A DNA stretch of 64,000 nt from Lytechinus pictus (taxonomy: Eukaryota > Echinodermata > Echinoidea > Temnopleuroida > Toxopneustidae). Location of the stretch: assembly GCF_037042905.1 (NCBI RefSeq), contig NC_087252.1, positions 23,734,401-23,798,400 of the forward strand, in the 5' to 3' direction. This document shows, piece after piece, positions 11,401 to 23,400 of the stretch. The position numbers and the translations under genes were made by a program. The notes under the pieces were generated by a model, which ran no database searches, was not told the DNA's origin, and worked only from the letters and a program-made list of their open reading frames with translations. Positions within the stretch are counted from its first letter, which is position 1; the number at the start of each line of letters is the position of its first letter.

Positions 11401-14400
11401 GTCAGGTGACGTGAACCCCTGGTCATGAAAATCGTCTTGGTCCTTGAGATTGTCTGATATTGCAGATAGTCTTGCCAAAAGTTTGTCATATTCATTCTGG
11501 AAGTCTAATGAATGTGTCCTAGATTGTGGTGGGAGTGTTGTTGGCTCGGAATCCTGTACATAGGGGAAGAGTAAAAAAGATGAAAATGAAGCATTAAGCA
11601 AGCCAGTGCTGTCCATGAGGCCGAGAAGCCAAGACCACTGCAAAACCCTATAAGACCTCTGAGGCCAATGACAAGGCTAAGGCCACATATTTGTCCTTGC
11701 TCAGGCGAGCCTCGAGAAGCAAATCAAGGGAAGCTCAGTGGTCATTAGCCGGTAACAACTTTTTAATTCTGAATTTATATAACAATGAATGAATCAGTTT
11801 TACAGAAAGGTATTTTTTTTAATCAGATTTTTTGTCATTTTGTGAATTTTGCTCAGGATTGCTCACAAGTCATGGAAATTATTTTTTGGTAAGGCTGGTT
11901 CAAATTAAAAGTCATTTCTGCCAAAAGTTAACTAGATTCTAGATTCAATTGTACTTGTTTATTTGGTCTTATGGTTATTTGTATTATTATTGTTAGCATT
12001 ATTTTTATCAATATTTTTTATTATCATAATCATTATCATTATTTTATTATTATCATTATTATTAATATTGTCTATATTATTATTCTCATGAACTTAATAT
12101 GAATAACAGCTTCACCCACTTCTCCTGATTTTTTTATATTGGTTTTACTTCAACTTACCTGATTGTGAGAATTAGGTAAGGCTGAATCAGTAGCTGACTG
12201 CTTATTTTCTTCCTTAGCACTGCTATCTTTCTGATCATTATCTTCTTTTGATTTGTTCTCTTCCTCTTTATCGTCCTGTTTCTGAGCATCAAGTACGACA
12301 GGTATTACTTCAGGATATTTCTTCAGGTATTCCATGGCCATACGAGTAGCATTTACTGTGTATCTATGCTCATCTTCAAAGCGATCAGCTGTAACAAGGA
12401 ATAAGAATACAGAAATTTATAGACAATTATGATTATCAATATATATCCTAAATGTCACAGCATTGCAAATTTGTAAACGATTGCCACTATTCAACCATTT
12501 GAGTTTCCTCTGCTTCACAATAGAGTAATAAGTCTGATTAAGTGCAAAGCTGAACTTTGTGCACTCTCTCCTTTCATCTCACTCGCAAACATTGATTTTG
12601 CACACAGTCTATGTATCAATCAGCAAAAAATAGTACATGTAGATATGTTTATGGACTGAAAAGAGACCTGCAAATGTTACACACTTCTCTTCTTGAGTGA
12701 TGGAATATTGAAATGTGTCAGCAAGTGAGGGTGTAACCGGTGTGTTGGCTCAGTTGGTAGAGCGTCCGTCTCACAACCGTGATGTCGGGAGTTAAAACCC
12801 CGGCTGCGTCAGACCAAAAGACGTTAAAAGATGGGAGTTGCTGCTACCCTGTTTGGCGTTCAACGATAGAGCCTCGTCGATCTGGCGCTGCACGGCAGCT
12901 GTCGGGCCCACGATCAATTGGGCAAAGCAAATTTTTGGAGTATTTAATTTCATATCTATTTCGAACAATAAAATATGGATTTTCATTTTTTTCTTCTCTC
13001 TTTTCAAGCCATGTGTAATGAAGAGCTTACCATGATATGTGATATTACAAAATTCTTAGCAGACAGAATATCTTATCAAGTTCATTGGATTACCTGAAGT
13101 GTAAACAACCTGTCCGGGTACATCCATATGTTGATTGAGAAGGCTGCCTGTGGTCACAGAGCCTGAATTGAACCTCTCTCGACAAAAATTGGTCCGACTT
13201 AGAGAGCCCTTGCTTTCACCTATAACAAGCGAATGGTCAATTGAAGGAAAGAAAAAGAGTACAAAAAACGATTAGATGTTTTAGAAATAAAGAAATTACA
13301 AAAATATTTTCAAGAATAAGAGAAAAGTTATTTTAATGATAAACACATAGTTTTTGCAATTTATACAAAGGGAATATAATATAAAGTAATAAAACCGATT
13401 GCCTTATTACACAAAGTGCTAATTTAGAATAAATATGGATAATTGATGACTCTGTCACTGCCAGATTTGGCACATATTGCAAATGGAACTTTAAAATTGT
13501 CAATAGCTTTTATAATCTTGTCAGAGCTTCACTCACAAATAAATTCATGATTCCACATTTAATTAAGATTCACTTATTATACTGAAGTGATTTAGTCACT
13601 ATAAGCCAAAACATCATCTACATTCACAAAGTAAGAATTTATTAATCGTTCCTCCAATATCAACAAAAACATACGGTGAAACTCATTTGCTCATGCCGCC
13701 CGTTTTATGGAACAAGCTTCCAAATTCCCTGATAACAACTGATTCAGCTAACAAATACCAAACAGCCCTTAAAACCTACTTGTTTAAATTGCACCTAACC
13801 TCAACATAGTGAACTCACCAACACATCTTTTCCTCTCCTTCATTTCCTGTATTGCATAGAGACATATCTGTTATGTGTTATACACTACATAAAACTGACT
13901 ATTATTATTAGAGATAATTCAAAGAAAAAGGCATTACCTTCTCCAGTAAAACGGAAAGCTTCTGTCTCTTGCTCATGCCCTTCACAACCTAGTCTCCAGT
14001 AAAAGAATGCATCATTGCCGTACCCTTCTGTACTCACAGTCAATGGGGATGTGGTTGCTGAACCTGAGCTGATGATATTCTTCTGGAGAAGAGGTTGTCC
14101 ATTCCTTCCATCCAAGATGTTGATCTTTGTGCGATGAAATAGAAGTGAATAATAATATATTTGGAAAGCACCATACCCACTTGTGGTAATTGCTCAAGGC
14201 GCTGGAAGTTCAAGCAAATCCCAGCAATGGCATAGTTTCCTTCAGCAAGTATCCTTATTGTGCTGCACTCAACCCAGGCGAGGTGAATTGGTACCCGGCA
14301 GGATTAATTGAGTGACCGAGCGGTGAAAGGCAGCTTGAGCTTAAGTCAGGGTAATAATAATAACTAGAGATGCTCGGCAGGTCGCACGGCCGAGCACATG

Positions 14401-17400
14401 TATCCCCCGAACCCACCGCGTCATCGGTCATTGCAATATATAGAGCTCACATAGAAATTTGACAAATAAATACAATTGTCATGGCGACAATGACACTGCC
14501 CACATTTTGCCTGTGGGTATTAAATTTGATGACAATAATATGACGTAGCAGCGTGACTCTGCCGAACCGAAAGTATTTTCCAGTATCACCTGTTGGGGAA
14601 TACAATTATAGAGTAATCTGGATATATTTTGTAAACCTAACCCTAAGACCCCCACCAAAAATGATAGGCATCTTCGGTTCACCATCTGATATTGCTTCTG
14701 TGTGCCAACTGTTATGACAAACTGGAAAAAAGCAGAAGTTACAGGTTCTACCAAATTTTCCACAAAAATATGGTTACCATGGCAACCATGTCTCCACCTA
14801 CTCCAAAATCATTAGGCGTCTTTGCTTTACCATAATGGACCTTCATGACAAATTTGAAGATAATTGGAGAAGAAATGCAGCCAGTAGAGCACTCACAAGG
14901 AAATCTCTGCTATTTCCACAAAAACTCGTTACCATCCCAGGTCAAAAAAACAGTTAAGGACTATGAGGCGCCGAATGTACCAATATTATATAGAACAATT
15001 ATTTGTTATATAATCATTATTTATTAAATAATAACTATTATTTATATATAATTTACATTTTATTTGTAAATAACTACTATTATATAAAATATAATTTCTA
15101 ATTATTTATATATAATTCCAAGTAATACTTCATTATTTGTAAATAATAATAGTTCGACATTCCATTATTTACAAATAATGATTATTTGTTTTTCATTATT
15201 TATAAATAATGATTATTTGTTTTTCATTATTTATAAATAATGATTATTTGTTTTTCATTATTTATAAATAATGATTATTTGTTTTTCATTATTTATAAAT
15301 AATGATTATTTGTTTTTCATTATTTACAAATAATGATTATTTGTTTTTCATTATTTATAAATAATGATTATTTGTTTTTCATTATTTATAAATAATTTGT
15401 TGAGTTTTCCATTATTTATAAATAATGATTATTTGTTAAATAATGAAAACGTCTACTTCATTATTTATAAATAATTTTTATTTAATGTTCGAGTTTTCCA
15501 TTATTTATAAATAAAGATTATTTGTTAAATAATGAAATATCTACTTCATTATTTATAAATAATAATTTTGTTTCAATATCCCATTATTTATAAATAATCA
15601 TTATTTATAAACAATTTTTACAGTTTGCCATTATATACAAATAATCATTATTTATATACAAATAACCATTATTTATTAAATAATGCCATTATTTATTAAA
15701 TAATGCCATTATTTATTAAATAATGGAAAACTCGCTATAACATGCAAATGTGGGACCGCCCATGATATGAATATTCATGATGCGATTTCCTTTTTCGTGA
15801 TTTTTCTTCACAAATTTTTGTCCATTTCCTCTTCATAATGACATTTCTTGAAGCAATTTTCTAGGGATATGGTCTGATTGTAATATTCTTCATTTTCTAT
15901 ATAACTTCGTCTTCGTAGAAATATCAAAAAGTGTAATTTTATACGATTTTTCCTACAGTTCACAATCCCCATAGGCGCGCGTGTACGGTAGGGACAACCG
16001 GTGAATCGACGGAGTGCTCTTCATCGAAATACTACGTTGGTTGGTCCCCGGAAGTGGCGGGCGGAATTTAGCCCGAATCCTCGATGGAAGTCGATCAAGT
16101 GCATATGAGCTGAGAGAGTGAAATATCAGTGTACTTGTAGGCCCTTCTACTTTTTATAAATATTTCTTGTTGCTTTTTTTGTTAAGTTAATTTTTCCTGG
16201 TGTAGAGATAAGTTTCAGTTCTAATAATGCACTTCAAATACATTTTGGAGTGTCTGTTTGAGGCGTTTGGGGCGATTTCACCCTGGCCCCAAAATGCTCG
16301 CAACGACAATACGGGGGCATGATGACCCCTAAATTTTTAAAAACTTATTTTACTATTGAAGATTATCACAAAATTCACCAAAAGTGTGCACGAAAGCCTT
16401 CGTATTTCACTTTTAAAACTCAGAAAAGTGCCCAAATGACAAGCTTGGTCGCTTCGCTGTGTCGCTTTCAACTTGAGAACGTTTACGCGTCTGCTCCCCC
16501 CCCCCCCCTCCTCCGAAAGAAATTCTGTATACGGCCATGCTCTAAAGAGCCTGGCACATTGATTTATGTATACTTTCATTTTCATTATTTTTATCTCATT
16601 ATCAACATGGCCTTACGCAGAATTTTTTCCAGGGGGGGGCCGGGGCCGGAGCATGACGCGCGTAAACTTTCTCAAAAAAATCTTGAAAGCGAGACAGCCA
16701 CGGGACCAAGCCCAAATGACAAGCTTTGTCGCTTCGCTGTCTCGCTTTCAACTTGAGAACGTTTACATGCGTCTGCCCCCACCCCCCGAAAGAAATTCTG
16801 TGAACGGCCATGCTCAAAAGAGCATATGGCACATTGATTTATATGTACTTTTCATTTTCATTATTTTTATCACATTATCATCATGGCCTTACACAGAATT
16901 TTTACCGGGGGGGGGGGGGGGGGGGGCAGCTAGGACGCGCGTAAAGTTTCTCAAAAAAATCTTGAAAGCGAGACAGCGACGCGACCAAGCTCAAATGACA
17001 AGCTTGGTCGCTTCGCTTTCTCAAGATTTTTATGAGAAAGTTTACGCGCGTCCTGCTCCCCCCACCCCCCCCCCCGGAAAAAATTCTGCGTAAGGCCATG
17101 ATGATAATGAGATAAAAATAATGAAAATGAAGTATACATAAATCAATGTGCCAGGCTCTTTAGAGCATGGCCGCATACAGAATTTCTTTCGGAGGGGGGG
17201 GGGGGAAGCAGACGCGTAAACTTTCTCAAGTTGAAAACGACACAGCGAAGCGACCAAGCTTGTCATTTGGGCACTTTTTGGAGTTTTAAAAGTGAAATAC
17301 GAAGGCTTTCGTGAACACCTTTGGTGAATTTTGTGATAATTTTCAATAGAAAAATAAGTTTTTAAAAAATTATAGGGGTCATCATGCCCCCGTAGTTGCG

Positions 17401-20400
17401 AGCATTTTGGGGCCAGGGTGAAATCGCCCCAAACGCCTCAAACAGACACTCCAAAATGTATTTGAAGTGCATTATTAGAACTGAAACTTATCTCTACACC
17501 AGGAAAAATTAACTTAACAAAAAAAGCAACAAGAAATATTTATAAAAAGTAGAAGGGCCTGTACAAGTACACTGATATTTCACTCTCTCAGCTCATATGC
17601 ACTTGATCGACTTCCATCGAGGATTCGGGCTAAATTCCGCCCGCCACTTCCGGGGACCAACCAACGTAGTATTTCGATGAAGAGCACTCCGTCGATTCAC
17701 CGGTTGTCCCTACCGTACACGCGCGCCTATGGGAATTGTGAACTGTAGGAAAAATCGTATAAAATTACACTTTTTGATATTTCTACGAAGACGAAGTTAT
17801 ATAGAAAATGAAGAATATTACAATCAGACCATATCCCTAGAAAATTGCTTCAAGAAATGTCATTATGAAGAGGAAATGGACAAAAATTTGTGAAGAAAAA
17901 TCACGAAAAAGGAAATCGCATCATGAATATTCATATCATGGGCGGTCCCACATTTGCATGTTATAGCGAGTTTTCCATTATTTAATAAATAATGGCATTA
18001 TTTAATAAATAATGGCATTATTTAATAAATAATGGTTATTTGTATATAAATAATGATTATTTGTATATAATGGCAAACTGTAAAAATTGTTTATAAATAA
18101 TGATTATTTATAAATAATGGGATATTGAAACAAAATTATTATTTATAAATAATGAAGTAGATATTTCATTATTTAACAAATAATCTTTATTTATAAATAA
18201 TGGAAAACTCGAACATTAAATAAAAATTATTTATAAATAATGAAGTAGACGTTTTCATTATTTAACAAATAATCATTATTTATAAATAATGGAAAACTCA
18301 ACAAATTATTTATAAATAATGAAAAACAAATAATCATTATTTATAAATAATGAAAAACAAATAATCATTATTTGTAAATAATGAAAAACAAATAATCATT
18401 ATTTATAAATAATGAAAAACAAATAATCATTATTTATAAATAATGAAAAACAAATAATCATTATTTATAAATAATGAAAAACAAATAATCATTATTTGTA
18501 AATAATGGAATGTCGAACTATTATTATTTACAAATAATGAAGTATTACTTGGAATTATATATAAATAATTAGAAATGATATTTTATATAATAGTAGTTAT
18601 TTACAAATAAAATGTAAATTATATATAAATAATAGTTATTATTTAATAAATAATGATTATATAACAAATAATTGTTCTATATAATATTGGTACATTCGGC
18701 GCCTCATAAAGGACCAGTTCATCCAACTGGTACTGGTACCAGTTGATTCCAGTTAGCGAACTGGATTCAATATGGAAATTGGAATACTGGAATCAACTGG
18801 AATCCAGTTGACAAATTGTAACTGGTACCAGTTGGAAATACCAGTTGGCAACTGGTCCTAACTGGTACCAGTTAGCAACTGGTACCAGTTGACAACTGGT
18901 CCTAACTGGTACCAGTTAGGACCAGTTGGAAACATGAGTTGTCAACTGGTGCCAGTTAAAACCAGTTGGAAACACCAATTGTAAACTGGTGCCAGTTAGG
19001 ACCAGTTGGAAACATGAGTTGTCAACTGGTGCCAGTTAAAACCAGTTGGAAACACAAATTGTCAACTGGTGCCAGTTAGGACCATTTTGAAACATGAGGT
19101 GTCAACTGGTGCCAGTTAAAACCAGTTGGAAACACCAATTGTCAACTGGTGCCAGTTAGGACCAGTTGGAAACATGAGTTGTCAACTGGTGCCAGTTAAA
19201 ACCAGTTGGAAACACCAGTTGTCAACTGGTGCCAGTTAGAACAAGTTGGAAGCACCAGTTAGGACCAGTTGGAAACATAAATTGTCAAGTGGTACCAGTT
19301 AGAAACACCCTGCAATGTATAGCATAAACAAAAATGAATCATGTGGATATGTACATTCCCGATCTTTTACTCTTCTCGTATAATCACTCCCTCGTTTTCC
19401 TTGCGCACACACACATTAGAATATTGGTACCAACACCCCCCCCCTCTCAGGCGGTTATTTCAATTATAAATTATCTTCAATTATCTTTACATTGAATGTC
19501 CACTCCTGTTATAACAATGTGCAAGGACAAGTGAAATAATTATCCTTGCACATAGGACTGATGAAATGAATCAAGGTAAATTTGTAGCATTGTATTGAAA
19601 CCTTGTTAATTTCCACATGCACAATATAACAGGATTGGACTGTAAACTTGCTCTGGTAAATCAATCCCTCAGTCTCTTGAAATCTGTACCAAAAAACATC
19701 AGAGAATGACAAAAGTCACAAAAAACATCTATATGGTATTTAAACTAGGAATTTAATGAAAGAAAATTATGTTACAAACTGTAACATGCTGTGTATAATT
19801 ATTGTATTATGTGTCAACAAAGATCATTAACTTACACAGTAAATATGTAGTCAATCCAATTTTTACATGCTAGCTTGGAGACAAAATTTGAATATAATGC
19901 ATCTAAGCATTTACCTTCAATAAATAATATGTACTATTTTTAAAGGAATGATAAAGGAGTCTTTTTTTAATTATTATTTATTGAGATCTTGGGGCCCTCA
20001 CTGGCTCTGAAGAGGAAACGTGAAACAGGTACCTTCCTTTCCTGTAGTGGCACTTGATCTTTGCTGGTAGATGCGATGTATCTGAAGATTAGAAGAAAAA
20101 AACCAATGGAATGAAAAATAATAAGTACAGTGAATACCGTAATACAAAATTTCAGTGGTGTAAAATTATATCTGCACATAAAGAAAATACATGGGATAGT
20201 GAAACTTCTTTAAGTTCCATATTTCAATGATTCAATTATAAATGATAGACAGCACATCATCATTTTTATTACAACATGTATAGTAAGTTCACATGGTCTT
20301 GGGAATACTTCTGAAATTGACATCGCAGAGATGAAATTGCCTCGACCTTATACCTATACATTTATTTTAAAGGAGAATGAAACCCTTGAAACTAGCTGAA

Positions 20401-23400
20401 TCCATATCAAAGAGAAAAATCAAAGAAACTTATTGTTGAAAGTTTGAGGAAGATTGAATGAATAATAAGAAAGTTATGAGCATTTGAATATTGAGATCAC
20501 TAGTGCCATGTAGATCCTCCCATCGGCAATGCGACCAAGATCTGTGATATCACACACGTATAACTCCCTCATTACTTTAGTACTTATTTCACTTATATTC
20601 TCACTTTTATAGAGTCTATCACAAGGTTAGGTGTTTTCTTTATGAGATGACAAGTACAGAGGTTTCACAACATTATATCATTGATGAATCGTTTGTCATA
20701 TGATTAGAATGAGCAAAAAGAGATGTTTTGGGGTATATTTTCAGTGTCCGAATGGGAGAGTTGTACGTGTGTGACATCACAGATCTTGGTCGCATTGCCA
20801 ATGGGAGGATCTCCATAGCATTAGTGATCTCGACATTCAAATGCTCATAACTCTTTTATTGCTAGTCCTATTTTACTCAAAGTTTTGTTGATCTTATTCT
20901 TTGATTTTTCTGCTTTCACAAAAGCTAACTTGCTCCAAGAGTTTCATTCTCCTTTAATAATAAAGACTTAGACTATGTATGTTTGCATATATGTATCTAG
21001 GAGTCTATGTTGCACATTATCTGCTAACATCTGATGGGTATTTCATGATTGTCAGTGCCGACTATTTCAGTGAAATCATTGCTTTTGATTGGCTGAGAAG
21101 CACTGGCCTCTGACTGTTACTATGGTAACTGTCGGAAAAAGACAACTTGTTAATGCTGACAACTTTCAAAAAGCAGTTCCCAGAACATGTTTAAAAACGC
21201 AAGACAAAGCAAAAAAAAAAATGAAATACAAAATTTTATCCGAGGATTAAAGTGATGGTCCGGGCCGAAAATATTTACATCTAAATAATACTTGAGTAAA
21301 ATTCACAGAGCAAAATGATGAAAATTTCATCAAAATAGGATAACAAGAAGTTATTGAATTTTAAAGTTTATCAATATTTTGTGAAAACAGTTGTATGCAC
21401 TTCGTCATGAATATTCATTAGGTGGGCTGATGTCACATCTCCACTTTCCTTTTTTTTATGTTACTAGATGAAATCATAAATGTTTGATTTTTTCATACAC
21501 GTGTAAATGATGCGTCTCCATTGTAATGAAATAAGTTGCGTCAATAACTAATGCACCTAATCAGTTGTCAATCCAATTGTCAATAGTTCTTGGTTAAAAA
21601 TATCTTAATAAACCTAATCTCATATAATAAAATACAAAAGGGCAATTGGGATATGACATCATCAGCCAACCTAATGAATATTCATAAAGACATGCCTAGA
21701 ACTATTTCACCGGAATAATGCAAATCTTTAAAATTCAAAACCTTAATTAGTTATCAAATTTTGATCAAGTTTTCAGCATTTTGCTATGTGAATTTTACTC
21801 TATTTATTGAGATATGTTTCCAGCCTGGACCATCCCTTTAATTCTACTTCTACGGTACCCCCACACATACTGGTAAGTCAGAGGTAAAAAACAACGAGAA
21901 CCAATTTAATTTCAAAGATAAAAAAATACTTCAGCCTCCAGATTTAAGAAAAAATTCAGGAAATATTATTTTAGTTCAGACTAATTGTGCACGTTTCATT
22001 TCGGAGGTCAATCTGAAATTATACTTCCAGTTTTAAATTCACACCATTTGGTTATGCAAAAGCATGAATTAAAATTGATGGGCATGGGCCCATGTCACTG
22101 GCTAGCCTAGAGGACTCCATGAAGATAATTTTATCATTTTTACATTGTATTTTCATCACGGAGCCTAGACAAGCCTCCTATAAGGTTGCTCGTACAACTG
22201 TGTAAACAAAGATAGATTTCCCTCGGAAATCCACCTTTCCCATAATGATTTTTGGGCAAACATTAAATTTTTACATTTTGTAAGCCTTGATACTCTAAAT
22301 GTGTACAAAGGCTTTAAAAAAATTAATTGTAAAATGTACAAATTGGAAATTTTCTTACAAAAAGGATCACTTGCTTGCAGATCTAGTCCTCACTGCCTCT
22401 GAAGAGTTCACGTGCGACAGGTACATTCCTTTCCCCTACTGGCACACATTCTTTGCTGGTAGATGCGATGTATCTGAGGAATTTTTTTCAAAAACAATGG
22501 AGAGAAAAATAATCAGTACAGTGAACAACAGCGAATAACAAATACGTATATATTACAGTGAATAGCAATACATGTCTACACCTTAGGCGGGCAAGGGTTA
22601 CTACAGAGTGTTGTAAAATTCCATTTGCACTTTAAGAAAAATACACGGGATTGTGAATCAATTTTTACATTGTATTTTCATCACGGAGCCTAGACAAGCC
22701 TCCTATAAGGTTGCTCGTACAACTGTGTAAACAAAGATAGATTTGATTTTTCCTCGGAAATCCACCTTTCCCATAATGATTTTTGGGCAAACATTTAATT
22801 TTTACATTTTGTAAGCCTTGATACTCTAAATGTGTACAAAGGCTTAAAAAAAAATTAATTGTGAAATGTACAAATTGGAAATTTTCTTACAAAAAGGATC
22901 ACTTGCTTGCAGATCTTGTTGTCCTCACTGCCTCTGAAGAGTTCACGTGCGACAGGTACATTCCTTCCCTGTACTGGCACACGTTCTTTGCTGGTAGATG
23001 CGATGTATCTGAAGAATTTTTTTTAAAACAATGGAGAGAAAAATAATCAGTACAGTGAACAGTGAATAAAAATACGTCTATATTACAGTGAATAGCAATA
23101 CATGTCTACACCTAAGGCGGGCAAGGGTTACTACAGAGTGTTGTAAAATTCCATTTGCACATTAAGAAAAATACATGGGATTGTGAATCAATGATTCAAC
23201 TATAATGATAAACAGCACATCATCATATTTATTTAAAAAAATGAGTAAGTTCACTTGGTCTTGGGAATACTTCTGAAATCAATGTCGCAGAGATCAGTCC
23301 TTCATGTTTATAATTCCATGGAGCTCAATAAATGGCTCTCCTTATGCCTCCGAATTTGCTTTCCTAGACACACTCAATTTTATAAAATGCTCAATTGTTG

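Larger units (their letters stand above)
14962..18708. mobile_element. 3.75-kb near-perfect palindrome (foldback element)
   Basis: The left arm starts TATGAGGCGCCGAATGTACC and the right arm ends with its exact complement. AAGGAC is duplicated outside both ends (14956-14961 and 18709-18714), and removing the palindrome restores the AACTGGT-type repeat it interrupts. The arms stay alignable to an axis near 16995; the left arm is about 0.3 kb longer through one extra internal unit. Each arm holds an ATTATTTATAAATAATG array, a GC-rich 250-bp block and GC-skewed central units. No protein is recognised. Long foldback elements (TU family) are known in sea urchins; TAT...ATA ends with a 6-bp duplication would also suit IS3EU-like elements. 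Confidence 0.88.
22138..23190. repeat. Tandem duplication of a ~520-bp exon-bearing segment
   Basis: Copy B (about 22138-22657) and copy C (from about 22658) both run from CATCACGGAGCCTAGACAAG through GGATCACTTGCTTGCAGATC to GGGATTGTGAATCA. The offset is about 517-522 bp. A diverged third copy (A) covers about 19965-20345. Each copy contains one 80-bp exon-like unit. Confidence 0.85.

Noticed and set aside
15960-16100. Promoter-like GC block (CCGGAAGTGGCGGGCGG) in both palindrome arms
   Set aside because: ETS- and E2F-like words are present, but no exon, donor site or open frame follows in either arm, so no promoter feature is claimed.
16319-17266. Several 60-175-codon open frames on both strands in the palindrome core
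   Set aside because: They overlap each other on both strands, run through poly-C/poly-G stretches and repeat core-unit sequence; no protein family resemblance.
22299-23046. Plus-strand open frames present in both tandem copies (LTASEEFTCDRYIP)
   Set aside because: The third copy at 20.0 kb has stops in this frame, while the minus-strand frame shows conservative changes with splice-like borders; the plus-strand frame looks like a shadow.
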